This document shows positions 45,383 to 54,321 of a stretch of DNA of 64,000 bases, in pieces (within the stretch, counting starts at the first letter, position 1; every line of letters begins with the position of its first letter). The translations under genes and the position numbers were made by a program. This stretch comes from Kribbella sp. ALI-6-A (GTDB taxonomy: Bacteria; Actinomycetota; Actinomycetes; Propionibacteriales; Kribbellaceae). The stretch spans positions 186,001 to 250,000 of the forward strand of contig NZ_MTQN01000007.1 in assembly GCF_001984195.1 (NCBI RefSeq), in the 5' to 3' direction. The notes under the pieces are model-generated. The model made no database searches. It saw nothing but the letters and a program-made list of their open reading frames with translations, and had not been told where the DNA came from.

Positions 45383-46162
45383 ATGGGACTCCCGGTCTTC
45401 CACCTCGCCGAGCTGGGCGAGGACCCGCGGGCCGCTCCCGGCGTAGCCGCCGGCACCAGCTCCGCAGCAGGCGCGGAGCTGGTGCTCGAGGGTCCGGAAG
45501 GCCGGCACGCTGCCGTCGTCCGGCGGATCGGGCCGGGGGAGCGGGTCCGGCTGACCGACGGCCGCGGCAGCTTCGCCGAGGGTCCGGTGGTCGAGGCGAG
45601 CAAGTCGGGCATCACCGTCGCCGTCGACCGGCGGGGATCGGTGCCGCTACCGACGCCGAGCCTGGTCGTCGTACAGGCTCTGCCGAAGGGTGAGCGAGCC
45701 GAGCTCGCGGTGGAGATGCTGACCGAGGTCGGCGTCGACCTGATCGTGCCGTGGAACGCGGACCGCAGTCAGTTCCGCGCCAACCCCGAGCGGGTCGAGA
45801 AAACGCTGACCAAGTGGCGGTCGTGGGCGTTCGAGGCGAGCAAGCAGTCCCGGCGGAGCTGGTTCTGCGAGGTCGCGCCGGTGGCGTCGACGGCCGACGT
45901 CGCGCGACTGCTGAGCAGCGCCGCGCTGACCGCCGTACTGCACGAGGAAGCCAAGACGCCGCTCGCGACCCTGACCCCGCCGACCACCGGCGACGTGGTG
46001 ATCGTCGTCGGCCCCGAAGGTGGCATCACCGACGCCGAGCTGGAGACCTTCGGCGCCGAGCCGGTGCTGCTCGGCGACACCGTGCTGCGGACATCGACGG
46101 CAGGAGTCGCCGCCGCGGCGGTCCTGCTCGCCCGCGGCCGCTGGATCGCCTCGGGACCATGA
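45383..46162 (+). CDS. rsmE: 16S rRNA m3U1498 methyltransferase RsmE
   Basis: The 259-residue SPOUT methyltransferase shows the N-terminal PUA-like region (FHLAELG, GPEGRHAAVVRR), then VQALPKGERAELAVEMLTEV, KQSRRSWFCEV, the SAM-binding knot VVGPEGGITDAELE and LGDTVLRTSTAGVAA. These last two are RsmE hallmarks. It follows dnaJ by 23 bp; ATG 45383 is preferred. It belongs to the conserved hrcA-dnaJ-rsmE operon. Confidence 0.95.
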   Translation: MGLPVFHLAELGEDPRAAPGVAAGTSSAAGAELVLEGPEGRHAAVVRRIGPGERVRLTDGRGSFAEGPVVEASKSGITVAVDRRGSVPLPTPSLVVVQALPKGERAELAVEMLTEVGVDLIVPWNADRSQFRANPERVEKTLTKWRSWAFEASKQSRRSWFCEVAPVASTADVARLLSSAALTAVLHEEAKTPLATLTPPTTGDVVIVVGPEGGITDAELETFGAEPVLLGDTVLRTSTAGVAAAAVLLARGRWIASGP

Positions 46163-46254
46163 CCACCACCTAGGGACTTCGGACAGGCTGTGCCCTGTCC
46201 GCAGTCCCGGCTTCCTGTCCTGAGTTACCCGACCGACCCCGGAGGACCGCGGTT

Positions 46255-46911
46255 TTGAGCTCGATGGACTGGCTGGAATGGCACGCGTCGTACGAGGACG
46301 AGGAGTCGCCGTTGAGCCGCCGGCTGGCGTCGGTGCAGCGAGCGATCCGGCAGCACCTGGACGCCGAGCCGGACGGCCGGATCCGCGTCGTCAGCGCGTG
46401 CGCCGGACAGGGCCGTGACCTGATCGAGGTCCTCGCCACCCATCCGGCCCGCGGCCGCGTCACCGCCCGGCTGGTCGAGCTCGACCACCGCAACGCCGGC
46501 CTGGCGCGCGCCGCCGCGACCGTGAACGGCCTGACCGGAGTCGAGGTCGTCGAGGCCGACGCCGGCCGCACCGACGCGTACGCCGGCGCCGTACCGGCCG
46601 ACCTGGTGATGTTCTGCGGCGTCTTCGGCAACATCAGCGACGCCGACGTCGAGGCCACCGTGAAGGCGCTGCCGCAGTTCTGCGCGCCCGGCGCGACGGT
46701 GATCTGGACCCGCGTCCGCGAGGAGCCGAACCTGTGCCCGGCGATCCGCGGCTGGTTCGCCCGCGCGGGCTTCGAGGAGCTCTCGTACGACGCCCCGGAC
46801 GACGTGCTCTGGTCGGTCGGCGTCAACCGCCTGACCGCCGACCCGCAGCCACTGGAAACGGGCCGGCAGCTGTTCAGCTTCGTCCGGCCGCCGGACGCGC
46901 GCTCTACTTGA
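46255..46911 (+). CDS. Putative class-I SAM-dependent methyltransferase
   Basis: The 218-residue protein has a degenerate Rossmann-like core: VVSACAGQGRDLIEVLATH in place of motif I, RLVELDHRNAGLARA and a DLVMFCGVFGNIS segment, fitting a class-I methyltransferase. The substrate is unknown. I choose the TTG at 46255, as GGAGGA lies about 8 bp upstream; the ATG at 46264 has a poorly placed ribosome-binding site. It lies 92 bp after rsmE and its last 8 bp overlap the convergent GerMN gene. Confidence 0.72.
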   Translation: MSSMDWLEWHASYEDEESPLSRRLASVQRAIRQHLDAEPDGRIRVVSACAGQGRDLIEVLATHPARGRVTARLVELDHRNAGLARAAATVNGLTGVEVVEADAGRTDAYAGAVPADLVMFCGVFGNISDADVEATVKALPQFCAPGATVIWTRVREEPNLCPAIRGWFARAGFEELSYDAPDDVLWSVGVNRLTADPQPLETGRQLFSFVRPPDARST

Positions 46912-48007
46912 CCAGGATCGACTTCGTGTCGGTCGAGGTCTGCCGGCCGTCGGCGACCGACACCTCGAACACCTCCAGCGTGTAGCGCCCGGCGGGCAGC
47001 TTCGCCACGACGAACGAGTACGGCGTGAACTTGTACGCTTCCTCGGTCGTCGCCACCCCCTCGTCGATCACCCGCTTGGTGTCGTCGGAGGTGATCCGCC
47101 AGTTCAGCTGGGCCTCGTGGGCGGCGGCGACACCGCTGACCTTCAGCGGCGACCGCACGACCGCGCCGTTCTCGGGTGCCGTGATCCAGATCAGCGCCTG
47201 CACGTCGAGCGACTGGGCGCGCCCGAGCGGCTGCTTGATCTCGACGCCGAACAGGTGGCTCACCGGCTTGCCACGCAGGGTCACCTCGATCGGGACGGTC
47301 TGTCCGCTCGCGCCCTGGACCGTGTAGACCAACTGCTGCAGCGCCATCTGCGCGACGCCCTGATCGAGCCGTTCCGTGGGCAGCTTTGCGAAGTCCACGG
47401 TCGTCAGCGCCCCCGACATCCGGACCCCCGCGACCTGCGCCCCGGACCACGGCGAGATGTAGTCGGGATCGCTGGACTTGCCAGCCACCATCAGCTGCAG
47501 CGCCGAGTACGTCGGCCGGCCCTCGAACTGCGCGAAGGTCCGGTACAGCCGGACGCCCGCGCCGGTCTCGATCCCGTCCGTCCGGCCCAGCCAGTAGACC
47601 GGGATCGCCCCCGAGCCCTTGGGCTCCAGCTTGCCGCTCTGCGTCGGCAGGGCTTTCGGCGTCGGCTCGGTCGGCCGAGGCGCCGGCGTCGGCACGGCAC
47701 TGGGCGGAAGGGTGCTGTCCACGGAGCCGGTCGCGGTGGCGGAGGTCTCCGGCGCGCCGGCCACCTGGCTGTCACCGGACGGCCGGTCCTCGCCGTTGAG
47801 CAGCGCGAAGGCGCCGATCGCGGCGGCGGTGCCGACCGCGGCGGCACCGGCAGTGAGCACCCAGCCCCGGCGGTTGACCGGCGCGCGCTGGCTCCGGACC
47901 CGCGCCTGGATCTCGTGCAACCCGTCGGCCGGCTCGATCCGGTCGGCCTCGGAGTGCAAAGCCCGCCGCATCAGCTCGTCGAACTCGTCGTTCGGGTGCT
48001 CATTCAT
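46904..48007 (-). CDS. Membrane-anchored GerMN/Gmad2-type protein, partner of the sigma factor
   Basis: The 367-residue protein has an N-terminal cytoplasmic part (about 1-46), a membrane segment (GWVLTAGAAAVGTAAAIGAF, about 48-67), a Pro/Thr-rich linker, then a GerMN-like domain (IPVYWLGRTDG and VDFAKLP segments) and a C-terminal Ig-like Gmad2 domain (ITAPENGAVVRSPLKVSGVA). Its ATG overlaps the sigma-factor stop (48004-48007). GerMN and Gmad2 domains are envelope-facing. The cytoplasmic tail may bind the sigma factor; an anti-sigma role is inferred. Confidence 0.82.
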   Translation of the reverse strand: MNEHPNDEFDELMRRALHSEADRIEPADGLHEIQARVRSQRAPVNRRGWVLTAGAAAVGTAAAIGAFALLNGEDRPSGDSQVAGAPETSATATGSVDSTLPPSAVPTPAPRPTEPTPKALPTQSGKLEPKGSGAIPVYWLGRTDGIETGAGVRLYRTFAQFEGRPTYSALQLMVAGKSSDPDYISPWSGAQVAGVRMSGALTTVDFAKLPTERLDQGVAQMALQQLVYTVQGASGQTVPIEVTLRGKPVSHLFGVEIKQPLGRAQSLDVQALIWITAPENGAVVRSPLKVSGVAAAHEAQLNWRITSDDTKRVIDEGVATTEEAYKFTPYSFVVAKLPAGRYTLEVFEVSVADGRQTSTDTKSILVK

Positions 48008-48513
48008 GCGTTCCGCTCCAGGACCTGGCGCAGCGACTTGGTCGCCCGCGCGGCATGGCTCTTCACCGATCCCCGGCTGATCCCCATCGTGTCGGCGATC
48101 TCCGCCTCCGACAGTTCACCGTAGTACCGCAGCACCATCACGGTGCGTTGCTTTTCCGGCAGGGTGCGCATCGCCTCGATCACCCGGTCGGTCTCCGCGG
48201 TGCGCAGGACGGCCTGCTCGGCGCTGGGCTCGTCGGGCAGCGAGCGTGGCATGTGCTTGTCCACGACCACCAGATGCCGCTGCCGGGACCGGCACCGGTT
48301 CACCACGGCGGTCCGCAGGTACGCCAGCGCCTTGTGCGGATCACGCAGCCGGTGCCAGCGTGCGTGCATCGCGACGAAGGCGTCCTGCACGATCTCCTCG
48401 GCCGCGCCCCGGTCACGCAGCAGCAGGGCGCCGAGGCGGACCAACGACGTGTAGTGCGCCGTGTAGACAGCCGTCAGCGCCTCGTCGGCGTTCCACGAGG
48501 ACTCCTGAGCCAC
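48004..48513 (-). CDS. SigE-family ECF sigma factor
   Basis: From GTG 48513 the protein has 169 residues, the usual length of this family. Region 2 includes LTAVYTAHYTSLVRLGALLL and GAAEEIVQDAFVAMHARWHR; region 4 has LPEKQRTVMVLRYYGELS, then IADTMGISRGSVKSHAARA. A longer N-terminus from 48624 reads as Gln/Arg-rich and is not family-like; GTG 48528 is another option. It is paired with the GerMN/Gmad2 gene and forms the second sigma pair of the window, after 3259-3792. Confidence 0.88.
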   Translation of the reverse strand: MAQESSWNADEALTAVYTAHYTSLVRLGALLLRDRGAAEEIVQDAFVAMHARWHRLRDPHKALAYLRTAVVNRCRSRQRHLVVVDKHMPRSLPDEPSAEQAVLRTAETDRVIEAMRTLPEKQRTVMVLRYYGELSEAEIADTMGISRGSVKSHAARATKSLRQVLERNA

Positions 48514-48635
48514 GCACTCGTCATACACCACCGCCGGTTGTGCCACGTGACGTTGACGCGACGGTGGCGTCCCAGGTTGACAACCTTCCGCCGATTCGGT
48601 CTGGTTCTGTGACCTGCGACGCATCAGGAGCCCCG

Positions 48636-49499
48636 ATGAGGCAGCACGGCAACCAGCGCTGGTCCGGCCACCGCGAACTCACCACGGCCGCGGTCGACCG
48701 CCTGTACGCCGTACTCGCGGGCCCCGACGGACGCATCCGTGGCCTCGGGCGAGACCGGTACGCCGCCCAGCTCGACCGGGCCCAGGCCCACCAGGACCGG
48801 CCCTTCGCCGCCGGCCTGATCAGGAACTTCGCCAACACCGGCCGGACTTTCCCGTACGCCGGCCTCGGCCCGACCCTGCACTCGGCGTACACGAATCCCG
48901 ACGTCCAGCGGCAGCACTTCCTCGCCGATCCGTTCCGCTCCGGACCCGCCAACCTGCGCGTCGCCGCCGGCTTCATCGCAACCGAACTGCGCCGAGCCCG
49001 TCGCAAGAGCGGGCGCGAGATGATGCGGCACCTCGGAGCGGCCGTGCACGCGATGCAGGACAGTTACAGCGGAGCGCATGCCTGGCGAGACTACGCGGTG
49101 TATTCGGGCGATCCGACAGCAGCCGTCCGGGCTCTGCACGTGTTCACCCCCGCGCATCTGGTCGGCATCGACGACGGGCGGAACACGCATGCCGGGGCGT
49201 TCGACCAGCCGCCGGCCCGGTCCGGGACGGTCCGGGCCGCGGTCGAGGCGACGTACCGGATCCTGACGGCGCACGAGCTCGGGCTGCGGGATCCCGGTCG
49301 CGCGGAGCTGGTACTGCGGGAGACCCTCGAACCGCTCGTCAGGGCGTCGGACGCAGGCGTGGTGGTCGGTCTGCTGCCCGATACCGAGTGGCGTGCCGAA
49401 CGGGACCGGCGGCTTGAACTGGACAAAAGTGCAGGTCAGAGGCCTGTCGAGGGGGGAATCGGGGTTTTATCGGATGGCGGTGTCGGGGCCTGCGGCTAG
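48636..49499 (+). CDS. Putative zinc-dependent phospholipase C-like protein
   Basis: The 287-residue protein has the pattern of the alpha-helical zinc PLC/S1-P1 nuclease fold: an early WSGHRELTTAAV with a candidate ligand His, an HAMQDSYSGAHAW motif (residues about 138-150) with His, Asp and His spaced as in zinc-dependent phospholipases, and PAHLVGIDDGRNTHAGAF. No signal peptide is visible, so it may act inside the cell. CAGGAG is well placed before ATG 48636. It is divergent from the sigma operon. Its stop is 1 bp before the phoH start. Confidence 0.6.
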   Translation: MRQHGNQRWSGHRELTTAAVDRLYAVLAGPDGRIRGLGRDRYAAQLDRAQAHQDRPFAAGLIRNFANTGRTFPYAGLGPTLHSAYTNPDVQRQHFLADPFRSGPANLRVAAGFIATELRRARRKSGREMMRHLGAAVHAMQDSYSGAHAWRDYAVYSGDPTAAVRALHVFTPAHLVGIDDGRNTHAGAFDQPPARSGTVRAAVEATYRILTAHELGLRDPGRAELVLRETLEPLVRASDAGVVVGLLPDTEWRAERDRRLELDKSAGQRPVEGGIGVLSDGGVGACG

Positions 49500-49500
49500 C

Positions 49501-50574
49501 ATGGATCAGGTCATCGTCACCAGGCACCAGGAGGAAAGGCTGTCCAGGCCACGCAGTATCGAGCCGTCGCACCCGGATGCGACGCGCGCCGGCGGTAGCG
49601 AACCGCCGAAGGCGACCCACAAGGTCGTCGTGCCGAACAGCATCGACATGGTGGCGCTGCTCGGAGCCCGGGACGAGTTCCTCCGGGTCGTCGAGAAGGA
49701 GTTCGCCGCCGACATCCACGTCCGCGGCAACGAGATCACGATGACCGGCGAGCCGGCCGAGCTGGCGCTGGCCGAGCGGCTGATCGACGAGCTGATCGCC
49801 GTGGTCCGGACCGGTCACGGGCTGACCGCCGACTCCGTCGAGCGCAGCATCGCGATGATCAAGGCCGAGACCGTCGAGAGCCCGGCCGACGTGCTGACCC
49901 AGAACATCTTGTCCAGCCGCGGCCGGACGATCCGGCCCAAGACGCTGAACCAGAAGCGCTACGTGGACGCGATCGACAAGAACACGATCGTGTTCGGCAT
50001 CGGCCCGGCCGGTACCGGCAAGACCTACCTGGCGGTGGCCAAGGCGGTCCAGGCGCTGCAGGCCAAGGAGGTCAACCGGATCATCCTGACCCGGCCGGCC
50101 GTCGAGGCCGGCGAGCGGCTGGGCTTCCTGCCCGGCACGCTGTCGGAGAAGATCGACCCGTACCTGCGCCCGCTGTACGACGCGCTGCACGACATGCTCG
50201 ACCCCGAGTCGATCCCGCGGCTGATGACGGCCGGCACGATCGAGATCGCGCCGCTGGCCTACATGCGCGGCCGGACGCTGAACGACGCCTACATCATCCT
50301 GGACGAGGCGCAGAACACCTCGCCGGAGCAGATGAAGATGTTCCTCACCCGGCTCGGTTTCGGCTCCAAGATGGTGGTCACCGGTGACGTCACCCAGGTC
50401 GACCTGCCGACCGGCACGAACTCCGGCCTGCGGGTCGTGCAGAACATCCTGGAGGGCGTCCAGGACCTGGCGTTCTGCCGGCTGACGTCGCACGACGTGG
50501 TCCGGCACAAGCTGGTCGGCCGGATCGTGTCGGCCTACGAAAACTACGAAGGCAGCGCTGAACCGAACCGATGA
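49501..50574 (+). CDS. PhoH-like ATPase
   Basis: The 357-residue protein has an N-terminal KH-like region ([36 protein letters not shown]) and a C-terminal PhoH P-loop domain: Walker [28 protein letters not shown] (Walker B) and [12 protein letters not shown]. PhoH-like proteins act in RNA metabolism and are co-encoded with the rRNA endonuclease YbeY, as here (ATGA overlap). I use ATG 49501. AGGAGG at about 49530-49535 lies inside the frame, 8 bp before an in-frame CTG, so a shorter product is conceivable. Confidence 0.94.
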   Translation: MDQVIVTRHQEERLSRPRSIEPSHPDATRAGGSEPPKATHKVVVPNSIDMVALLGARDEFLRVVEKEFAADIHVRGNEITMTGEPAELALAERLIDELIAVVRTGHGLTADSVERSIAMIKAETVESPADVLTQNILSSRGRTIRPKTLNQKRYVDAIDKNTIVFGIGPAGTGKTYLAVAKAVQALQAKEVNRIILTRPAVEAGERLGFLPGTLSEKIDPYLRPLYDALHDMLDPESIPRLMTAGTIEIAPLAYMRGRTLNDAYIILDEAQNTSPEQMKMFLTRLGFGSKMVVTGDVTQVDLPTGTNSGLRVVQNILEGVQDLAFCRLTSHDVVRHKLVGRIVSAYENYEGSAEPNR

Positions 50575-51047
50575 ACGTCGAGGTCAACAACGAGTCCGGT
50601 GTGGAGATCGACGCCCACGGACTGATGCGGCTGAGCCGCTTCGTGATGTCGAGCCTGCGCCTGCACCCCGAGTGCGAGCTGTCGATCAAGCTGGTCGACG
50701 AGGACACGATGGCGCGTTACCACGTCGAGTTCCTGGACCTGCCCGGCCCGACCGACGTGATGTCGTGGCCGATGGACGAGCTGCGTCCGGGCAGTGACAA
50801 CGACGACGCCGAGCCACCGCTCGGGCACCTGGGCGACATCGCCCTGTGCCCGACGGTGGCGGCCGCGCAAGGCGCCAAGGCCGGTCACGGCACCTGGGCC
50901 GAGCTCGAGCTGCTGACCGTGCACGGCATCCTGCACCTGCTCGGCTACGACCATGCCGAACCGGCCGAGAAGGCGGAGATGTGGGAAGTCCAGGGGCGGC
51001 TGCTGGAAGCCTGGCGCGCACCGGGAAACCGGCTCGGCGAGGAGTGA
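50571..51047 (+). CDS. ybeY: Endoribonuclease YbeY (16S rRNA 3'-end maturation)
   Basis: The 158-residue zinc metalloprotein contains the invariant H3xH5xH motif in HGILHLLGYDHAEP, giving His118, His122 and His128, and the MSWPMDELRPG and LGDIALCPTVAAAQ segments. YbeY matures 16S rRNA and takes part in ribosome quality control. It overlaps phoH by 4 bp (ATGA). Length is normal. Confidence 0.95.
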   Translation: MNVEVNNESGVEIDAHGLMRLSRFVMSSLRLHPECELSIKLVDEDTMARYHVEFLDLPGPTDVMSWPMDELRPGSDNDDAEPPLGHLGDIALCPTVAAAQGAKAGHGTWAELELLTVHGILHLLGYDHAEPAEKAEMWEVQGRLLEAWRAPGNRLGEE

Positions 51048-51054
51048 CACTGCC

Positions 51055-52368
51055 GTGAGCTACCACGACGGCGTCCTGCTGGTTGTGGCCGCGGTGCTCG
51101 TTCTGCTCGCCGGGGTGTTCGCCGGCGCCGAGGCGGCCATCTCGGCGTACTCGAAGGTGCGGGCCGACGAGCAGGTCGAGATGGGCAACACCCGCGCGGT
51201 CCGGCTGCGCGACCTGCTCACCGACGCCCCGCGCTACCTGAACACCCTGCTCCTGGTCCGGCTGAGCTGCGAGATCACCGCGATCGTGCTGGTCACCCAG
51301 GCGCTGTCCAACGTCTTCCCGGTCACCTGGGAGCACATCCTGATCACCGCCGTGGTGATGGTGGTGGTCTCGTACGTGATCATCGGCGTCGCGCCGCGCA
51401 CCCTCGGCCGGCAGCACTCCGACCGGTTCGCGATGCTGTCGGCCGGCCCGATCATGGCGCTGACCACCGTGCTCGGCCCGATCCCGAAGCTGCTGATCCT
51501 GATCGGCAACGCGCTCACCCCGGGCAAGGGCTTCGCGGCCGGCCCGTTCGCGACCGAGTCCGAGCTGCGGGCGCTGGTCGACCTGGCGGAGAAGTCCGCG
51601 GTGATCGAGGCCGACGAGCGCCAGATGATCCACTCGGTCTTCGAGCTCGGCGACACGATCGTGCGCGAGGTGATGGTGCCGCGCACCGACATGGTCTACA
51701 TCGAGCGGCACAAGAAGCTGCGCCAGCTCACCTCGCTGGCGCTGCGCTCGGGCTACTCGCGGATCCCGGTGGTCGGTGACTCGCTGGACGACATCCTCGG
51801 CGTGGTCTACCTCAAGGACGTGATGCGCCGGGTCTACGACAACGCCCAGTCGGAATCCACCGAGCGGGTCGAGTCGGTGATGCGCCCGTGCATGTACGTG
51901 CCGGACTCCAAGCCGGTCGACGAGCTGCTGCGCGAGATGCAGGCGGCCCGGATGCACGTCGCGATGGTCGTCGACGAGTACGGCGGCACCGCCGGCCTGG
52001 TCACCATCGAGGACATCCTGGAGGAGATCGTCGGCGAGATCACCGACGAGTACGACGAGGCGCCGGAGCCGGTGCAGGCGCTGTCCGACGGCGCCTTCCG
52101 GGTCTCCAGCCGCTACCCGATCGACGAGCTCGGCGAGCTGTTCGGCCTCCCGCTGGACGACGACGACGTCGACACCGTCGGCGGACTGATGGCCAAGCTG
52201 CTCGGCAAGGTGCCGATTCCGGGCGCGCAGGTCGAGATCGAGGGGCTGGGTCTGTCCCTCACCGCGGAACGGCCGTCCGGCCGCCGCAACCAGATCGGTA
52301 CGGTGCTGGTCCGGCGAACCGACGAGCTCGCCGAGCAGCCGCAGGACAGCAGTCACCAGACTGCCTGA
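51055..52368 (+). CDS. CNNM/CorC-HlyC family protein with CBS pair
   Basis: The 437-residue membrane protein has an N-terminal DUF21/CNNM domain with about four segments (LLVVAAVLVLLAGVFAGAEA at the start), two CBS domains (IVREVMVPRTDMVYIERHKK; VVDEYGGTAGLVTIEDILEE) and a C-terminal CorC_HlyC domain (FRVSSRYPIDELGELFGL). CorC-like proteins are implicated in Mg/Co export or tolerance; the hemolysin name is historical. It starts 8 bp after ybeY at GTG 51055 with GAGGAG upstream. Confidence 0.93.
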   Translation: MSYHDGVLLVVAAVLVLLAGVFAGAEAAISAYSKVRADEQVEMGNTRAVRLRDLLTDAPRYLNTLLLVRLSCEITAIVLVTQALSNVFPVTWEHILITAVVMVVVSYVIIGVAPRTLGRQHSDRFAMLSAGPIMALTTVLGPIPKLLILIGNALTPGKGFAAGPFATESELRALVDLAEKSAVIEADERQMIHSVFELGDTIVREVMVPRTDMVYIERHKKLRQLTSLALRSGYSRIPVVGDSLDDILGVVYLKDVMRRVYDNAQSESTERVESVMRPCMYVPDSKPVDELLREMQAARMHVAMVVDEYGGTAGLVTIEDILEEIVGEITDEYDEAPEPVQALSDGAFRVSSRYPIDELGELFGLPLDDDDVDTVGGLMAKLLGKVPIPGAQVEIEGLGLSLTAERPSGRRNQIGTVLVRRTDELAEQPQDSSHQTA

Positions 52369-52392
52369 CGCCGCCCACGAGACACTGGAGTT

Positions 52393-52737
52393 GTGTTGCC
52401 CGCTGACCTCTCGGCCGAGGACGCCAAACTGGTCACCCTGGCCCGTGCCGCCCGCGCCCGTACCCGCGCGACCGAGGGTGCCGCCGTGCGCGACTCCGAC
52501 GGGCGGACGTACGCTGCGTGTACGGTCCAGCTCGACACGGTGCTGCTGTCCGCGCTGCAGCTCGCGGTCGCGATGGCGGTCTCGTCCGGCGTGAAGGGCA
52601 TCGAGGCGGCCGCGCTGGTCACCGACGCCGGGCCCGAGGCGGTCGACGTCGAGGTGGTCCGGTACTTCGGTGGCGCCGCGCTGCCCGTAGTCGTTGCTGA
52701 TGGCAACGGAGAGGTTCGTGATGTCGTCCACACCTGA
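52393..52737 (+). CDS. Degenerate cytidine-deaminase-like protein
   Basis: The 114-residue protein matches the cytidine deaminase fold over ARAARARTRATEGAAVRDSD, GRTYAACTVQLDTVLLSALQ and LAVAMAVSSGVKGIEAAALV. It lacks the zinc-binding HAE and PCxxC motifs, so it should be catalytically inactive. Such homologues are typically found between corC and era in actinobacteria. A structural or regulatory role is possible. GTG 52393 follows CTGGAG. It overlaps era by 17 bp. Confidence 0.85.
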   Translation: MLPADLSAEDAKLVTLARAARARTRATEGAAVRDSDGRTYAACTVQLDTVLLSALQLAVAMAVSSGVKGIEAAALVTDAGPEAVDVEVVRYFGGAALPVVVADGNGEVRDVVHT

Positions 52738-53650
52738 GCAGTTCCGGTCCGGTTTCGCCTGTTTCGTCGGGCGGCCGAACGCGGGCAAGTCGACGCTGAC
52801 CAACGCGCTGGTCGGCCAGAAGATCGTGATCACCTCGTCGAAGCCGCAGACCACCCGGCACGCCGTGCGGGGCATCGTGCACCGCGACGACGCGCAGCTG
52901 ATCCTGGTCGACACCCCGGGGCTGCACAAGCCGCGGACCCTGCTCGGCGAGCGGCTCAACGACGTGGTCAAGACCACCTGGGCCGAGGTCGACGTGATCG
53001 CGATCTGCCTGCCCGCCAGCGAGCGGATCGGGCCGGGCGACCGGTTCCTGGTCGGCGAGGCGGCCAAGGTCGCCAAGACCCCGAAGGTCGCGCTGGCCAC
53101 CAAGGCGGACCTGGTCGGCCCGGACCGGATGGCCGAACACCTGGCCGAGATCGCCGCGCTCGGCGAGGCGCACGGTATCGAGTGGGCCTCGGTCGTCCCG
53201 GTGTCGGCGGTCGACGGGTTCCAGGTCGACGTGGTCGCCGACGAGCTGGTCAAGCTGCTGCCGGAGGGCATGCCGCTGTACGCCGACGGCGACGTCACCG
53301 ACGAGCCGGAGGAGATCCTGGTCGGCGAGCTGATCCGCGAGGCCGCGCTGGAAGGTGTCCGGGACGAGCTGCCGCACTCGATCGCGGTCACCATCGACGA
53401 GATGATGCTGCGCGAGGGCCGGCCCGACGACAAGCCGCTGCTGGACATCTACGCGAACATCTTCCTGGAGCGGGACAGCCAGAAGGGCATCGTGATCGGC
53501 CACAAGGGCGCCCGCCTGCGCGAGGTCGGTGCCAACGCCCGCCGCCAGATCGAGGCCCTGCTCGGCACCCCGGTCTATCTCGACCTGCACGTGAAGATCG
53601 CCAAGAACTGGCAGACCGACGCCAAGCACCTGAAGAAGCTCGGGTTCTGA
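52721..53650 (+). CDS. era: GTPase Era
   Basis: The 309-residue ribosome-assembly GTPase has G1 GRPNAGKS (residues 17-24), SSKPQTTRHAVRGIVHRDDA (switch I), DTPGLHKPRT (G3), a G4 motif altered to TKAD instead of NKxD, and a C-terminal KH domain (SQKGIVIGHKGARLREVGAN; ARRQIEALLGTPVYLDLHVK). It binds the 3' end of 16S rRNA. GGAGAGG lies about 7 bp upstream of ATG 52721. A one-base overlap links it to the GNAT gene. Confidence 0.96.
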   Translation: MSSTPEQFRSGFACFVGRPNAGKSTLTNALVGQKIVITSSKPQTTRHAVRGIVHRDDAQLILVDTPGLHKPRTLLGERLNDVVKTTWAEVDVIAICLPASERIGPGDRFLVGEAAKVAKTPKVALATKADLVGPDRMAEHLAEIAALGEAHGIEWASVVPVSAVDGFQVDVVADELVKLLPEGMPLYADGDVTDEPEEILVGELIREAALEGVRDELPHSIAVTIDEMMLREGRPDDKPLLDIYANIFLERDSQKGIVIGHKGARLREVGANARRQIEALLGTPVYLDLHVKIAKNWQTDAKHLKKLGF

Positions 53651-54321
53651 TGGACGTTCTGCTCAACCCCGCGTACGGCGCGCTCACCGGGCCGCACGCG
53701 GGGATCGCCGAGGTGCGCGGGAACGTCCGGGTCTACCCGTCCGACGTGGCGCCGTTCCTCGGGTTGCCGGACGAGCCGACCGAGCAGGACTGGGCCGACG
53801 CCGCCGAACTGGTCGGGCCGAACCGGCTGGTCGCGACCATGGGACCTGCACGTGCGGTGCCCGAGCTCTTCAAGGTGGACCGGCAGTTCGACCTGGTCCA
53901 GTTCGTCGCGCCGGCCGGCTTCGGCGCGGAGGATTCCGAGGCGGTGCGGCTCGGGCCGGACGACGTACCGGAGATGCTGAGCCTGGTCGCGCTCACCGAC
54001 CCGGGCCCGTTCCGCGCGCGGACGATTGAACTCGGCAACTATCTCGGCCTGCGCGAGGACAGCGAGCTGATCGCGATGGCCGGTGAGCGGTACCACCTGC
54101 CCGGCTACGTCGAGATCAGCGCCGTCTGCACCCATCCCGACCACCGCGGCCGGGGGCTGGCCACTCGCCTGATCCGCGCTGTCGTGGCCGGCATCGAGCA
54201 GCGCGGTGAGCAGGCGTTCCTGCACACCGGCGGCACGAACCTCACCGCCATCCGGCTCTACGAAAGCCTCGGCTTCACGATCAGCAACCGGATGAAGGTC
54301 ACGCTGCTGCAGGTCGTTTAG
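53650..54321 (+). CDS. GNAT-family acetyltransferase
   Basis: The 223-residue protein has one GNAT domain near its C-terminus, with the acetyl-CoA loop VCTHPDHRGRGLATRLIRAV and the following TGGTNLTAIRLYESLGF, NRMKVTLLQVV. The first 120 residues are family-specific (FR47-like). It starts at ATG 53650, overlapping the era stop by one base, so it is probably co-transcribed with era. The substrate is unknown. It ends in a 4-bp overlap with the convergent tandem-GNAT gene. Confidence 0.88.
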   Translation: MDVLLNPAYGALTGPHAGIAEVRGNVRVYPSDVAPFLGLPDEPTEQDWADAAELVGPNRLVATMGPARAVPELFKVDRQFDLVQFVAPAGFGAEDSEAVRLGPDDVPEMLSLVALTDPGPFRARTIELGNYLGLREDSELIAMAGERYHLPGYVEISAVCTHPDHRGRGLATRLIRAVVAGIEQRGEQAFLHTGGTNLTAIRLYESLGFTISNRMKVTLLQVV

